Source of the DNA: Pseudomonas fluorescens
Lineage (GTDB): Bacteria; Pseudomonadota; Gammaproteobacteria; Pseudomonadales; Pseudomonadaceae
NCBI RefSeq assembly: GCF_000967965.1
Contig: NZ_LACC01000021.1
Span: 1 to 42,849 of the forward strand
DNA length: 42,849 nucleotides
Direction of reading: 5' to 3'
In this document: piece by piece, positions 17,315 through 25,716 of the stretch
Numbering within the stretch: the first letter of the stretch is position 1
Layout of the letters: each line of letters opens with the position of its first letter
Program-made: the position numbers and the translations under genes
Notes under the pieces: generated by a model
What the model was told of the DNA's origin: nothing
Databases searched by the model: none
The model's input: only the letters and a program-made list of their open reading frames with translations

Positions 17315-17614
17315 ATGCGCCTTACCCGTCTTTTTGCCATTGCCGCCCCGCTTGCCCTGCTGCTGCCACTGAGCGCCCACGCTGCCTGGCCAGCGGGCCT
17401 GAAAGCCAAATACATGACAGATTGCTCGGCGGCTGCCAGCAAAAGCATCAACCCGTCCGAAGCACAAAAGCACTGCGCGTGCGGCGCCGACGTCCTGGAC
17501 AAGAAATTCACCACGCAAGAGATCGCGCAACTGATGGACCCGAAAACACCGCCATCAAACGAATTGGCGCAGCGTGCACTGACCGAAATCTCCGTGTGCA
17601 AAGCCAAGAAATAA
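17315..17614 (+). CDS. Small exported protein with four Cys, unknown function
   Basis: The product has 99 residues from an ATG with AAGGAG eight bases upstream. A clear signal peptide (RLFAIAAPLALLLPLSAHAA) ends near residue 24. The mature protein, about 75 residues, has four Cys (MTDCSAA, KHCACGAD, SVCKAKK), consistent with two disulfides or metal binding in the periplasm. The spacing C-x(17)-C-x-C-x(35 or so)-C does not match a heme motif. I do not recognise the family beyond its being a conserved-looking Pseudomonas type. It is divergent from thrS. Confidence 0.8.
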   Translation: MRLTRLFAIAAPLALLLPLSAHAAWPAGLKAKYMTDCSAAASKSINPSEAQKHCACGADVLDKKFTTQEIAQLMDPKTPPSNELAQRALTEISVCKAKK

Positions 17615-17906
17615 CGCGTTCAAGTAGAGGTTTTGAAGGTTTCGAAGGCCAAAATCAGCCCAAAAACCGCTGATTCACATAATTTATGCAGCTTTTATGG
17701 CTTTTTTTAATCGCCCCTTTTCAGGCGCAAAGCCGCTTAAACCGGGGCCTTCAGCCATTCAGCGCAACGAAAAGTGTGCGATAGCAGAGCAAACAGCTCG
17801 CCCGGGGGGCTCCCAAAGCGAACATTTCGACTATGATACCCGGGTGTGCCCAGTTGGCCTGAGCAGCACAGTACTACTGAAAATATATGTTTCTTGGAGA
17901 TACACC

Positions 17907-18119
17907 ATGTCTAATCGCCAAACCGGCACCGTTAAATGGTTCAACGATGAAAAAGGCTTCGGCTTCATCACTCCTCAAGGTGGCGGTGACGACCTGTTCG
18001 TACACTTCAAAGCTATCGAAAGCGACGGTTTCAAAAGCCTGAAAGAAGGCCAGACTGTTTCCTTCGTGGCTGAGAAAGGCCAAAAGGGTATGCAAGCTGC
18101 TCAAGTTCGCCCAGAGTAA
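17907..18119 (+). CDS. Cold-shock family protein (CspA/CapB-like)
   Basis: The product has 70 residues: NRQTGTVKWFNDEKGFGFI, with RNP1 KGFGFI and RNP2 LFVHF, forming a single-stranded nucleic acid-binding OB-fold. TTGGAGA lies upstream of the ATG. The 17615-17906 gap has no gene, and a TATGAT at 17832-17837 could be the -10 of its promoter, giving a leader of about 60 bases; no good -35 is visible. Members of this family act as RNA chaperones and are often expressed constitutively in pseudomonads, so cold induction cannot be assumed. Confidence 0.97.
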   Translation: MSNRQTGTVKWFNDEKGFGFITPQGGGDDLFVHFKAIESDGFKSLKEGQTVSFVAEKGQKGMQAAQVRPE

Positions 18120-18133
18120 TTTCCAGGCGCACT

Positions 18134-18165
18134 AAAAAAACCCCGTCCATGTGACGGGGTTTTTT
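18134..18165 (+). terminator. Terminator of the cold-shock gene
   Basis: CCCCGTC and GACGGGG form a stem with a short loop, preceded by an A-run and followed by six T, 15 bases after the stop codon. The A-run would let it also work on the minus strand, for the convergent inhibitor gene. Confidence 0.92.
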
Positions 18166-18189
18166 ATGGGTGAAACAAAAGCCGAACGA

Positions 18190-18510
18190 TCAGCCGCAGT
18201 TGACGCGGGTCACTACCCGGCTGGCATCGGTGTTCAGGTTCAGGCGATCGGAACGGTACTCCAGCGTCACCATATCGGTTGGCAGCAGGAACCGTGCACT
18301 TTGCGCCCCTGCCCGGGTACGCGCCTGCTCAAGCAGTTGCGGCGATGCCTGTTTGCCGATGGTGAACTCGGCAGCCTTTGCCTCACAACGACTGTGACCC
18401 GTGTCAGTCGTAGCAACATCCGGTGTTGCCGACTCCGTAGAGGGAGTGCTGCAACCGGCCAGTGTGGCAACGGCCAACAAAGTACCCAATGACGCGAGCT
18501 TCCAAGGCAT
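18190..18510 (-). CDS. Lipoprotein of the I78 peptidase-inhibitor family
   Basis: The product has 106 residues. A lipobox LAGC at residues 17-20 marks a lipoprotein anchored after Cys20. The mature domain has the I78 pattern: RCEAKAAEFTIGKQ, QARTRAGAQSARFLLP, and MVTLEYRSDRLNLNTD, ending VVTRVNCG with the second Cys likely paired with the one in SRCEA. The family includes small inhibitors of serine proteases with a potato-inhibitor-like fold; the target protease here is unknown. It is convergent with the cold-shock gene. Confidence 0.8.
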   Translation of the reverse strand: MPWKLASLGTLLAVATLAGCSTPSTESATPDVATTDTGHSRCEAKAAEFTIGKQASPQLLEQARTRAGAQSARFLLPTDMVTLEYRSDRLNLNTDASRVVTRVNCG

Positions 18511-18582
18511 GAAGCCTCCTTATTCAATGATTAAGCTGAGATCGTGCGACAACCAGACTCGCGTTTGGTTTCACAGGGAGCA

Positions 18583-18854
18583 CTAGGGGGCGTTCTCAAT
18601 TAGTTTCCCTACCGCGCCGGGTCTGCTGTTGTGCAGGGCAAGGCGTGAGAAGTGCAGTTTGGTCATTCCAAATCAGCTTCGAGCAACACAGCCCTGCACA
18701 ACAGCAGGCCCGGCCCTTCGGGCTGTGCCTTAAAGCTGGCCATGCTGCGTTGCAGGCCTTGGAAAGGGAACAACCATTCCCAGCGGCCTACGCCTTGCCT
18801 GGCCAGCTTTAAGGCGACAACGCGGTGGGGAAACTAATTGAGAACGCCCCCTAG
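18583..18854. mobile_element. MITE-like element with 34-base terminal inverted repeats
   Basis: The left end 18583-18616 and right end 18821-18854 are inverted copies with one mismatch (CTAGGGGGCGTTCTCAATTA at the outer side). The outermost CTAG at each end could be a 4-base target duplication of the YTAR kind seen with IS5-type transposases. Inside are two more inverted pairs: a 24-base pair with one mismatch (about 18616-18639 and 18691-18714), and a perfect 15-base pair CCTTAAAGCTGGCCA with its complement (about 18728-18742 and 18800-18814). No open frame in it looks real. It fills most of the 18511-18943 gap. Confidence 0.75.
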
Positions 18855-18943
18855 CACCCTGCCCATGATCCGGACGAGCCGCGATTCTGCCTGAGCGTCG
18901 CCCTGCCCTTAACCACTGAATCGTGACTGAATATGAACGACGC

Positions 18944-19249
18944 TCAATAGACGTCGATGTAGTCGTAAGGAGGATTGGGCCAGTTCTCTTTCAAGGCATT
19001 GAAGATTTGCATGACCCAGACTTCATCGCTGGCCGCGACCCGCCCGACATAACCGGAGCCCTTGGCCCAGGTTTCGAGCCGGAACAACAACCCGTCGATA
19101 TCGGTGCCACCCACGACACCCGAGGAAATGTAGGCAATGCCGCCTTTGGTGACTCGCAACTGGGTGTGCTCATCGTCACTGGCGCCGGCCAGCAACTGAC
19201 GCACCGCCTCAAGAGTCAGGCCATCCGGGGAGTTCAAATCGATCTGCAC
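18944..19249 (-). CDS. Conserved-looking small cytoplasmic protein, unknown
   Basis: The product has 101 residues from a GTG at 19249, with AAGGAA seven bases upstream. It has no signal peptide and no membrane segment. The sequence is acidic and ordered-looking (LTLEAVRQLLAGASDDEHTQLRV, then a Trp-containing C-terminus ending NPPYDYIDVY). I do not recognise a family. It is divergent from the small gene at 19382, with about 130 bases between them. Confidence 0.65.
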   Translation of the reverse strand: MQIDLNSPDGLTLEAVRQLLAGASDDEHTQLRVTKGGIAYISSGVVGGTDIDGLLFRLETWAKGSGYVGRVAASDEVWVMQIFNALKENWPNPPYDYIDVY

Positions 19250-19381
19250 AGCGTGTTCCTTGAATATTCGTCAGAGACCAAGTGTCGCACAGCCCTCCTT
19301 TACTGCCTAAGTCGACGTGTCAAAAGCCCCGCAAAATGGTTAACTCGGCACTCAGACTTCCCCGACCTCACGAGCGCCATC

Positions 19382-19573
19382 ATGACCACCGTAAGCATCG
19401 ACGCTGACATCAAGGCCAAGTGGCAAGACGGCCACAGCTCCTACAGCCCCAGCAGCACGGAAGAGCTCGCCATTATCGGTATCGACCTTCTGGTCAGGGA
19501 CCTTGGAACCGAAGCCGCCCAATCGTTCATCGAGCAGATTTTCGAGAAACATCTATCGGACCAGAAGACCTAA
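19382..19573 (+). CDS. Small acidic protein, unknown
   Basis: The product has 63 residues (MTTVSIDADIKAKWQDGHSS), likely helical in its second half (ELAIIGIDLLVRDLGTEAAQSFIEQIFEKHL). It has no signal peptide. The ribosome-binding site is weak. The amphipathic helices and codon use support a real gene, but the length leaves doubt. It is convergent with the nucleoside hydrolase gene. Confidence 0.55.
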   Translation: MTTVSIDADIKAKWQDGHSSYSPSSTEELAIIGIDLLVRDLGTEAAQSFIEQIFEKHLSDQKT

Positions 19574-19596
19574 GCGGTTAGCGCGAGGGAGTGAAG

Positions 19597-19618
19597 CCCG
19601 CAGGCAAGCACCTGCGGG
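19597..19618. terminator. Hairpin between convergent genes
   Basis: CCCGCAGG and CCTGCGGG form an eight-base stem with a six-base loop in the 54-base gap between the small gene at 19382 and the nucleoside hydrolase. There is no T-run, so efficiency is uncertain. Confidence 0.4.
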
Positions 19619-19627
19619 AGGTGATGC

Positions 19628-20656
19628 TTACTTCAGACGGGCCAGGCGCTCGGTCAGCAGATCGAAGAAGCCCTGGGCGTCGCCGCTTTCTACCCAAAAG
19701 GCGTTCTTTGGCGCATTCAAGCCGTCGTACCAGTCGACGATGGTTTGTCCAAAGGTCGGTCCTTCGCGGCTGTCGACCACCACGTTGACCGAACGGCCGC
19801 TGAACAATTGCGGCTTGAGCAGGTAAGCGACAACCGTGGCGTCATGCACCGGACCGCCTGGAATGCCGTAGTGCTCCATGTCGCCCTTGATGTACTCATT
19901 GAGAATGTCGCTCACCAATCGGCTGGCATTGTTATTCAGCGCGGCAATCTGTTGTAGGCGCGCTTCGCTGGTAAGGATCTTGTGGGTCACATCCAGCGGC
20001 AGGTAGGTCAGCTTCACACCGCTCTTGAGCACCACTTCGGCCGCTTGCGGGTCGGCGAACAGGTTGAACTCGGCCACTGGCGTGATGTTGCCGCCGTTGA
20101 AGTGCGCACCGCCCATGACCACCACTTCCTTGATGCCCTGAACGATACCCGGCTCCTGGATCAGCGCCAGGGCCAGGTTGGTCTGCGGGCCAAGCATGGC
20201 GATGGTAATGCTGTGGGGCTCGGCAGATTTCAGGGTATCGATCAGATAGGTGATAGCGCTGCCCTTGGCCAGACCCTTCTTGGGCTCATGCACGGCAATG
20301 CCCGACAACCCTTCCTTGCCATGAATGTCCTCGGCGTAGATGGGTGTGCGCATCAGGGGCCTGGGCGCCCCCGCATAGACCGGAACCTCTTCGCGCCCCG
20401 CCCACTCCCGTGCCAGTCGCGCATTACGCGAGGTCTTGTCCAGGCGAACGTTGCCGGCAACGGTGGTCAATGCCCGAACATTCAGTTCGTCTGGCGATGC
20501 CAGGGCGAACAACAGGGCAACAACGTCGTCAGCCCCCGGATCGGTGTCGATGATCAGGTTGATCTTTGGTGCCGCGTGGGCGCTGGTTGCGGTCATCAGG
20601 GTCAAAAGCAGCAGGCTCCGGAGCAGTGGGTGCAGTTTCTGAGCATAGCGATACAT
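19628..20656 (-). CDS. Exported inosine-uridine nucleoside hydrolase
   Basis: The product has 342 residues from the ATG at 20656; a longer frame to 20674 would contain the AAGGAG binding site and is rejected. A signal peptide covers about 1-28 (LLLLTLMTATSAHAA). The metal-binding DTDPGADD motif of the IU-NH family follows directly (about 37-44), with further family segments NITPVAEFNLFADPQAA and GPVHDATVVAYLL, the latter carrying the C-terminal ligand Asp. It should split nucleosides to free base and ribose with a bound Ca ion. It is the last gene of the rbs operon, 43 bases after rbsD, and its export suggests that it makes ribose for the RbsABC transporter from external nucleosides. Confidence 0.93.
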   Translation of the reverse strand: MYRYAQKLHPLLRSLLLLTLMTATSAHAAPKINLIIDTDPGADDVVALLFALASPDELNVRALTTVAGNVRLDKTSRNARLAREWAGREEVPVYAGAPRPLMRTPIYAEDIHGKEGLSGIAVHEPKKGLAKGSAITYLIDTLKSAEPHSITIAMLGPQTNLALALIQEPGIVQGIKEVVVMGGAHFNGGNITPVAEFNLFADPQAAEVVLKSGVKLTYLPLDVTHKILTSEARLQQIAALNNNASRLVSDILNEYIKGDMEHYGIPGGPVHDATVVAYLLKPQLFSGRSVNVVVDSREGPTFGQTIVDWYDGLNAPKNAFWVESGDAQGFFDLLTERLARLK

Positions 20657-20699
20657 GGCGCACTCCTTGTGCATGGGACATCAAAACGCGGACAGCCAG

Positions 20700-21104
20700 T
20701 CAAAACGTAACGCCGGCGACCAGCACAATGTTGCAGTACGGCTGGCATTCGCCTGTACGAACAATCGCCTTCGCTTGTCGGCTCAAGACCTTGAATTGTT
20801 CATGGGTGAGCAACTCACGACGACCCAACACGCCTTCGCCGTTCAGCTCTTCCAGCGCGACCAGGGCTGACGGCTTTTTATCGAAAATTTCCTGAGCCAG
20901 CACGTGGCTTTCGACCTGCATCTCACTGAGCACGACCTTCAAGGTGCTGACAAAGTCCGGAATGCCATGGGTCAAGGCCAGGTCGATCAATTCAACGCCC
21001 GTTGGAACCGGCAGGCCCGCATCCCCGATGACGACCAAGTCGCCATGCCCCAATGAAGCGATCAGCCGCGACAGCGCAATGTTGAGCAGAGGTGTCTTTT
21101 TCAT
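20700..21104 (-). CDS. rbsD: D-ribose pyranase
   Basis: The product has 134 residues: MKKTPLLNIALSRLIASLGHGD with the catalytic His in GHGD, and the C-terminal VRTGECQPYCNIVLVAGV typical of RbsD. It converts beta-ribopyranose to the form that can open to ribofuranose for the kinase. Its ATG overlaps the rbsK stop (ATGA), so translation is coupled. It is cytoplasmic and probably forms a decamer as in the family. Confidence 0.98.
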   Translation of the reverse strand: MKKTPLLNIALSRLIASLGHGDLVVIGDAGLPVPTGVELIDLALTHGIPDFVSTLKVVLSEMQVESHVLAQEIFDKKPSALVALEELNGEGVLGRRELLTHEQFKVLSRQAKAIVRTGECQPYCNIVLVAGVTF

Positions 21105-22018
21105 GGAGTTTTAAACGCCTGTACATCGCTCAAGGCGGGAATCGAAGGTTGCGCGCCGGCACGGGTGACCGACAGTGCCGCAGCCACTTGCCCGAAGCGG
21201 ATCGCCTGTGCCTCATCGTTACCCGCCGCCAGTGCCGCAGCGAAACCGCCGACGAATGTATCGCCAGCCGCCGTGGTATCGACAGCCTTTACCACGGGCG
21301 CGGGAAAATGCTCGAAGCGTTGGCCATCGGTAAACAGCGAACCTTGCGCACCGAGGGTGATGATCACCTTGCCGGCGCCCAAGGCAATCAGGCGGGTCGC
21401 CGCGGCTTGCGCGGTGTCCAGGGAGTCCACCGACAGACCGCTCAGGGCCGATGCCTCGCTCTCGTTGGGAATCAGGTAATCAATAGACGCGTACCAGTCC
21501 GGTGGCAGCGGGCGGCTGACCGGTGCCGGATTGAGGATGACCGTCTTGCCCAGTTCGCGGCCGCGCTTGAGCGCATGACCAACAGAAGCATCAGGTACTT
21601 CCAGCTGGCAGATGAGCACGTCCGCCGCGCGTATCACCGAATCAAAACGGTCAATGGCTTCAGCGGTCAACGCCCCGTTGGCACCGGGGACGATCACGAT
21701 GGTGTTCTGACTGCTGTCGTCGACCACAATCAACGCCACGCCGCTGGAGCCGTCAATGGTGCTCACCGCCTGGCAATCGATCTGTTCGGCCAACAGCGCC
21801 CCGCGCAACGCCTCACCATAAGCGTCATTGCCCACGCAGCCGATCATCGACACCTGGGCCCCCAGCCGCGCCGCAGCCACGGCCTGGTTGGCACCCTTGC
21901 CGCCGGAGACGGTGGTAAACGACTGACCGATCAGCGTTTCACCGCCCTTGGGCAAGCGTGGTGCCCGGGTCACCAGGTCCATGTTCAAACTGCCTATTAC
22001 CACTACTTTTGCTGGCAT
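21101..22018 (-). CDS. rbsK: Ribokinase
   Basis: The product has 305 residues of the PfkB family. The N-terminal KVVVIGSLNMDLVTRAPRLP with KGGETL forms the ribose-binding part; SGGKGANQAVAAARLG is the first PfkB signature, and DTTAAGDTFVGGFAAAL the second, with catalytic Asp in TAAGD. It phosphorylates ribose to ribose 5-phosphate for the pentose phosphate pathway. It starts 92 bases after rbsR, across a tandem-repeat spacer, and overlaps rbsD by four bases. Confidence 0.98.
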   Translation of the reverse strand: MPAKVVVIGSLNMDLVTRAPRLPKGGETLIGQSFTTVSGGKGANQAVAAARLGAQVSMIGCVGNDAYGEALRGALLAEQIDCQAVSTIDGSSGVALIVVDDSSQNTIVIVPGANGALTAEAIDRFDSVIRAADVLICQLEVPDASVGHALKRGRELGKTVILNPAPVSRPLPPDWYASIDYLIPNESEASALSGLSVDSLDTAQAAATRLIALGAGKVIITLGAQGSLFTDGQRFEHFPAPVVKAVDTTAAGDTFVGGFAAALAAGNDEAQAIRFGQVAAALSVTRAGAQPSIPALSDVQAFKTP

Positions 22019-22063
22019 ACATTGCTACTCATCGATTCTGTTTCGGCGGCGCTGTTGATTCAG

Positions 22064-22114
22064 CGGCTTTCTGTTTTCAACGGCTCTCTGCTTTCAACGG
22101 CTTTCTGTTTTCAA
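22064..22114. repeat. Three tandem 17-base repeats after rbsR
   Basis: CGGCTTTCTGTTTTCAA occurs at 22064-22080 and 22098-22114, with a copy bearing two changes at 22081-22097. The array overlaps the rbsR stop codon by four bases and fills most of the gap before rbsK. It could vary in copy number by slippage. Confidence 0.85.
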
Positions 22115-23130
22115 CGGAAGTAGGCAAACACGCCGGCCAGCGGCGCCGTCGATTCACGTATGACAATACTCGGCGTCACGATCCGCTGATCGGTCGCCAG
22201 GCCCGGCGTGGCGATTCGCCGCAAAAGCACTTCGGCGGCCATTTCGCCGAGCTGCAGGATCGATTGCCCGACCGTGGTCAACGACGGGTAGACATAGCGA
22301 CTCATCTGGATATCGTCGAAGCCGATCACCGACAACTCGCTCGGCACGCGAATGTTGCGCTCGGCGGCGGCCCGTAGCACGCCGATGCCGATCATGTCGT
22401 TGGCGGCAAAAATAGCGGTAGGCGGATTGCTTGCCAGCAGAATCGCGGCGGCGCTGTAACCGCCGGTGCTGGTGAAATCGCTTTCCAGCGTGCGCTCGGG
22501 AGAGACTTCGACGCCCGCCTCCTTCAAGGCCCGGCGATAACCCGCCAGACGCATCTGCGCCACACTGGTGTTTTCCGGCCCGCTGATGGTGGCGATATCC
22601 CGGTGCCCCAACTCCAGCAGGTGCCGGGTCGCCAGGTACGCGCCGTATTCATGGTCGATGCGCACCAGGTCCGCATCGACACCGTCCAGTCCTCGGTCGA
22701 CGATCACCATGGGCGTACGGACGCCTTTCAGACCTTGTACCAGGCCACGGTCGCCACCGGCCGAGGCGACGATCAGGCCGTCGATGCGTTTTTCCAGCAG
22801 CACACGCAGGTAACTGCGCTGTTTGTCCGGATTGTCGTCGGAGTTGCACAGGATGACGCAGTAACCGTTTCGCTCGCAGTAATCCTCGATACCCCGGGCC
22901 AATTCGGCGAAATACGGGTTGAGGCTATTGGGCACCAACAGGCCGATGGTCGCCGTGGTCTTGGCCTTGAGCGAACGGGCCACGGCACTGGGGACGTAGT
23001 CGAGGGTCTGGATTGCCGCCTCGACCTTGATCCGGACTTCTTCACTGACCGGGCGGGTCTTGTTCACCACATGGGAAACCGTGGTGTAGGAAATGCCGGC
23101 AAGGGCTGCCACATCTTTGATGGTCGCCAT
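22111..23130 (-). CDS. rbsR: Ribose operon repressor, LacI family
   Basis: The product has 339 residues. The N-terminal LacI helix-turn-helix and hinge (TIKDVAALAGISYTTVSHVVN ... SAVARSLKAKTT) precede a periplasmic-binding-protein-like sensor domain (LVPNSLNPYFAELARGIE ... VIGFDDIQMSRYVYPSLTTV). It should bind the palindrome at 26766-26779 ahead of rbsB and release on binding ribose. It lies inside the operon it controls, between rbsC (three-base gap) and rbsK, giving negative feedback on its own level. Confidence 0.96.
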   Translation of the reverse strand: MATIKDVAALAGISYTTVSHVVNKTRPVSEEVRIKVEAAIQTLDYVPSAVARSLKAKTTATIGLLVPNSLNPYFAELARGIEDYCERNGYCVILCNSDDNPDKQRSYLRVLLEKRIDGLIVASAGGDRGLVQGLKGVRTPMVIVDRGLDGVDADLVRIDHEYGAYLATRHLLELGHRDIATISGPENTSVAQMRLAGYRRALKEAGVEVSPERTLESDFTSTGGYSAAAILLASNPPTAIFAANDMIGIGVLRAAAERNIRVPSELSVIGFDDIQMSRYVYPSLTTVGQSILQLGEMAAEVLLRRIATPGLATDQRIVTPSIVIRESTAPLAGVFAYFR

Positions 23131-23133
23131 GAC

Positions 23134-24111
23134 TCAGGTCCGCCGGCTTGCGCGTTGACTGCGATAAGTGTCCAGCACCACCGCCACCACGATCACCGCG
23201 CCGGTAATGATGCGTTTGGTCGGCTCGGTTGCCCCGATCTGCGCCAGCCCCGCGGCCAGCACGGAAATGATCAGGACGCCAAAAAAAGTGCTGATCACCG
23301 AACCGCGCCCGCCCATCAGGCTGGTCCCGCCGATCACAACGGCGGCGATCACTTGCAACTCAAGACCGGAGCCAGCATTCGGGTCGGCGGCTTCCAGGCG
23401 AGAAATCTGGAACAACGCGGCAATACCGGCCAGCAACCCCATCAGGCTGAAGACCAGGATCTTGTATGGCTTCGGATTGATCCCCGCCAATCGCACGGCC
23501 TCTTCGTTGGTGCCGATACCGATCAGGTAGCGACCGAACACCGTGCGGGTCAACACGGCCTGGGCGACGAAAATGATCAGCAAGGCGATGATGAACGACG
23601 GCGAAATGCCAAAGGCAATCGGATTGGACAACCAGGCGAACGCATCGCCGATGTAAGCCGTACGCGAACCGGTCATCTGGTACGCCACCCCACGGGCCAT
23701 TTCCAGCACGCCCAGGGACACGATAAACGACGGAATCCGCCAGGCCACAGTGATCGAACCGGTGATGGTACCGGCGAGCGCCGCGACGGCCATGCCCAGC
23801 AGCGCCGCCGGCAGCACGCCCCAGCCCCAGCCAAGAATCGCCACGCTCACGGTCGAGGCCGCCAAAGCCAGCACCGAACCTACCGACAGGTCGATACCAC
23901 CGATGATCAGCACAAAGGTCATGCCGACCGCCAGCACCATCAGGTCCGGAATCTGGTTGGCCAGGGTGCTGAACGTATCGTAGGACAGGAAATGACTGCT
24001 CAGCACCGAGAACAGCACGATCATCGCCAACAAGGCCCCCGCCAGGCCCAGATAGGTGCCCAGACCGTAGAAGTTGCCACTGCGTTTGCCGGCGAAAGAA
24101 GCGGTATTCAT
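23134..24111 (-). CDS. rbsC: Ribose ABC transporter permease
   Basis: The product has 325 residues with eight to ten hydrophobic segments. The BPD_transp_2 family pattern is clear: LIIGGIDLSVGSVLALAA near residue 70-85 and VIGGTSLMGGRGSVISTFFG near residue 250. It forms the membrane channel of the ribose importer. The start overlaps the rbsA stop by four bases (ATGA). Confidence 0.97.
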   Translation of the reverse strand: MNTASFAGKRSGNFYGLGTYLGLAGALLAMIVLFSVLSSHFLSYDTFSTLANQIPDLMVLAVGMTFVLIIGGIDLSVGSVLALAASTVSVAILGWGWGVLPAALLGMAVAALAGTITGSITVAWRIPSFIVSLGVLEMARGVAYQMTGSRTAYIGDAFAWLSNPIAFGISPSFIIALLIIFVAQAVLTRTVFGRYLIGIGTNEEAVRLAGINPKPYKILVFSLMGLLAGIAALFQISRLEAADPNAGSGLELQVIAAVVIGGTSLMGGRGSVISTFFGVLIISVLAAGLAQIGATEPTKRIITGAVIVVAVVLDTYRSQRASRRT

Positions 24112-25661
24112 GGAAGATCCCTAGGCGCGGCTTCAAAGAGCTGCGCATCACGTTTTTGGTAGCCGGCGAAAGCAGCGGCGAGCAACTCATCCTGGGTCCA
24201 GTTGTCGCGATCGAATGTATCGATCAGCCTCCCCGCCGAAAGCACGCCGATCCGGTCGCAGATCAACATCAGCTCGCGCAAGTCGCTGGAGACCACCACC
24301 AGCGCCTTGCCCTGGCGGGTCAATTCACCGAGCAGGTTGTAGATATCGAACTTGGCGCCGACGTCGATGCCGCGGGTCGGCTCGTCGAACAGCAACACCG
24401 AGCAATCGCGCTCCAGCCAACGGCCGATGACGACTTTCTGCTGATTGCCGCCGGACAGCTCGGACACCAACTGTGCCGGACCGGAGCTGCGAATGCGCAT
24501 GGCGTCGATCTGACGCTGGGCCAAAGCGTTTTCGCCATCGTTGTCGACAAAGCCCGCGCTGGAGATGCCAGGCATGTTGCCCAAGGCGATATTGGCGCCG
24601 ATCGATTGGGTCAACAAAAGGCCTTCGCCCTTGCGGTCTTCGGTGATCAAGGCAATGCCATGACCGACCGCGTCCACTGGTGAACGGATACTGACGACCT
24701 GCTCCGGCGAACCCAAGGCAATCGTGCCACTGTCGGCGATATCGGCACCGAAGATCAGACGCAGCAACTCGGTGCGCCCCGCGCCGATCAAACCGGAAAT
24801 CCCGAAAATCTCTCCAGCACGGACTTCGAACGACACGTCGCGAACCTTGTCGGCACGACTCAGGCCCTTGACCGTCAACACCGGAGCGCCAATCTTGCGC
24901 GCCCCCATATCGATGTGTTCGCCGAGCTCGCGACCGACCATCAGCGTGACCAGTTGCTCGCTGTTGTAGTTGGCCATCGGCTCGACACAGACCAGGTTGC
25001 CGTCGCGCAGCACGGCAATGCGCTGCGCGACCCGCGCCAGTTCTTCGAGGCGATGGGAGATGTAGATGATCGATACGCCGCGCGCCTGCAGGCGGGTGAT
25101 CTGCTCGAACAGCATTTCGACTTCGCGGGCAGTGAGCATCGCGGTCGGCTCGTCGAGAATCAGCACATGACAATCGCCAATCAGGTTGCGGGCGATCTCG
25201 ACCATTTGCTGGTGGCCGATGCCCAGTTCGCCGACCAGTGTATCCGGGTCAATGGCGTCGAGCCCGACATGAGCCATGGCCTCGATGGCAGCCTTGCGCA
25301 ACTGCTTGCGACTGATCCACCCGCCCTTGCTGGGCAGGTTGTCGAGAAACAGGTTTTCCGCCACCGACAGGGTCGGCAGCAGATTGAGCTCCTGCATGAC
25401 CATGCGGATACCCAGCGCTTCAGCCTGAGCCCGGCTACCCGGACGATAGTCCTGCCCCTGAAACTGCATCTGGCCGGTGGTCGACGTGACCAGCCCGCCA
25501 ATAATTTTCGATAGCGTGCTTTTGCCCGCACCGTTCTCGCCGGTCAACGCCAGCACTTCCCCGCGCATGAGCGTCAGGTCGATGCCGGCCAGGACCGGTT
25601 GGGCGTAGGTCTTGCCGATACCGCTGACCGAGAGGACAGCGTTCGGAGCGCAAACTGACAT
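24108..25661 (-). CDS. rbsA: Ribose ABC transporter, double ATPase
   Basis: The product has 517 residues with two ATPase domains in tandem. The first (about 8-245) has Walker A GENGAGKST and Walker B VLILDEPTA. The second (about 260-505) has GLIGAGRTELL, a degenerate Walker A, and the signature LSGGNQQKVVIGRWL with LLFDEPTRGIDVG. This asymmetry is normal for sugar importers of the RbsA/MglA group. It powers ribose uptake by RbsC. It lies 55 bases after rbsB. Confidence 0.97.
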   Translation of the reverse strand: MSVCAPNAVLSVSGIGKTYAQPVLAGIDLTLMRGEVLALTGENGAGKSTLSKIIGGLVTSTTGQMQFQGQDYRPGSRAQAEALGIRMVMQELNLLPTLSVAENLFLDNLPSKGGWISRKQLRKAAIEAMAHVGLDAIDPDTLVGELGIGHQQMVEIARNLIGDCHVLILDEPTAMLTAREVEMLFEQITRLQARGVSIIYISHRLEELARVAQRIAVLRDGNLVCVEPMANYNSEQLVTLMVGRELGEHIDMGARKIGAPVLTVKGLSRADKVRDVSFEVRAGEIFGISGLIGAGRTELLRLIFGADIADSGTIALGSPEQVVSIRSPVDAVGHGIALITEDRKGEGLLLTQSIGANIALGNMPGISSAGFVDNDGENALAQRQIDAMRIRSSGPAQLVSELSGGNQQKVVIGRWLERDCSVLLFDEPTRGIDVGAKFDIYNLLGELTRQGKALVVVSSDLRELMLICDRIGVLSAGRLIDTFDRDNWTQDELLAAAFAGYQKRDAQLFEAAPRDLP

Positions 25662-25716
25662 AAAAACTCTCCATGCGCTCGTCCGGCTGGACGAGCGCCG
25701 TTACGTCGCCAGAAGG

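Noticed and set aside
22064..22114. Tandem repeats as a CRISPR array
   Set aside because: The 17-base units are directly adjacent with no spacers and no cas genes are present.
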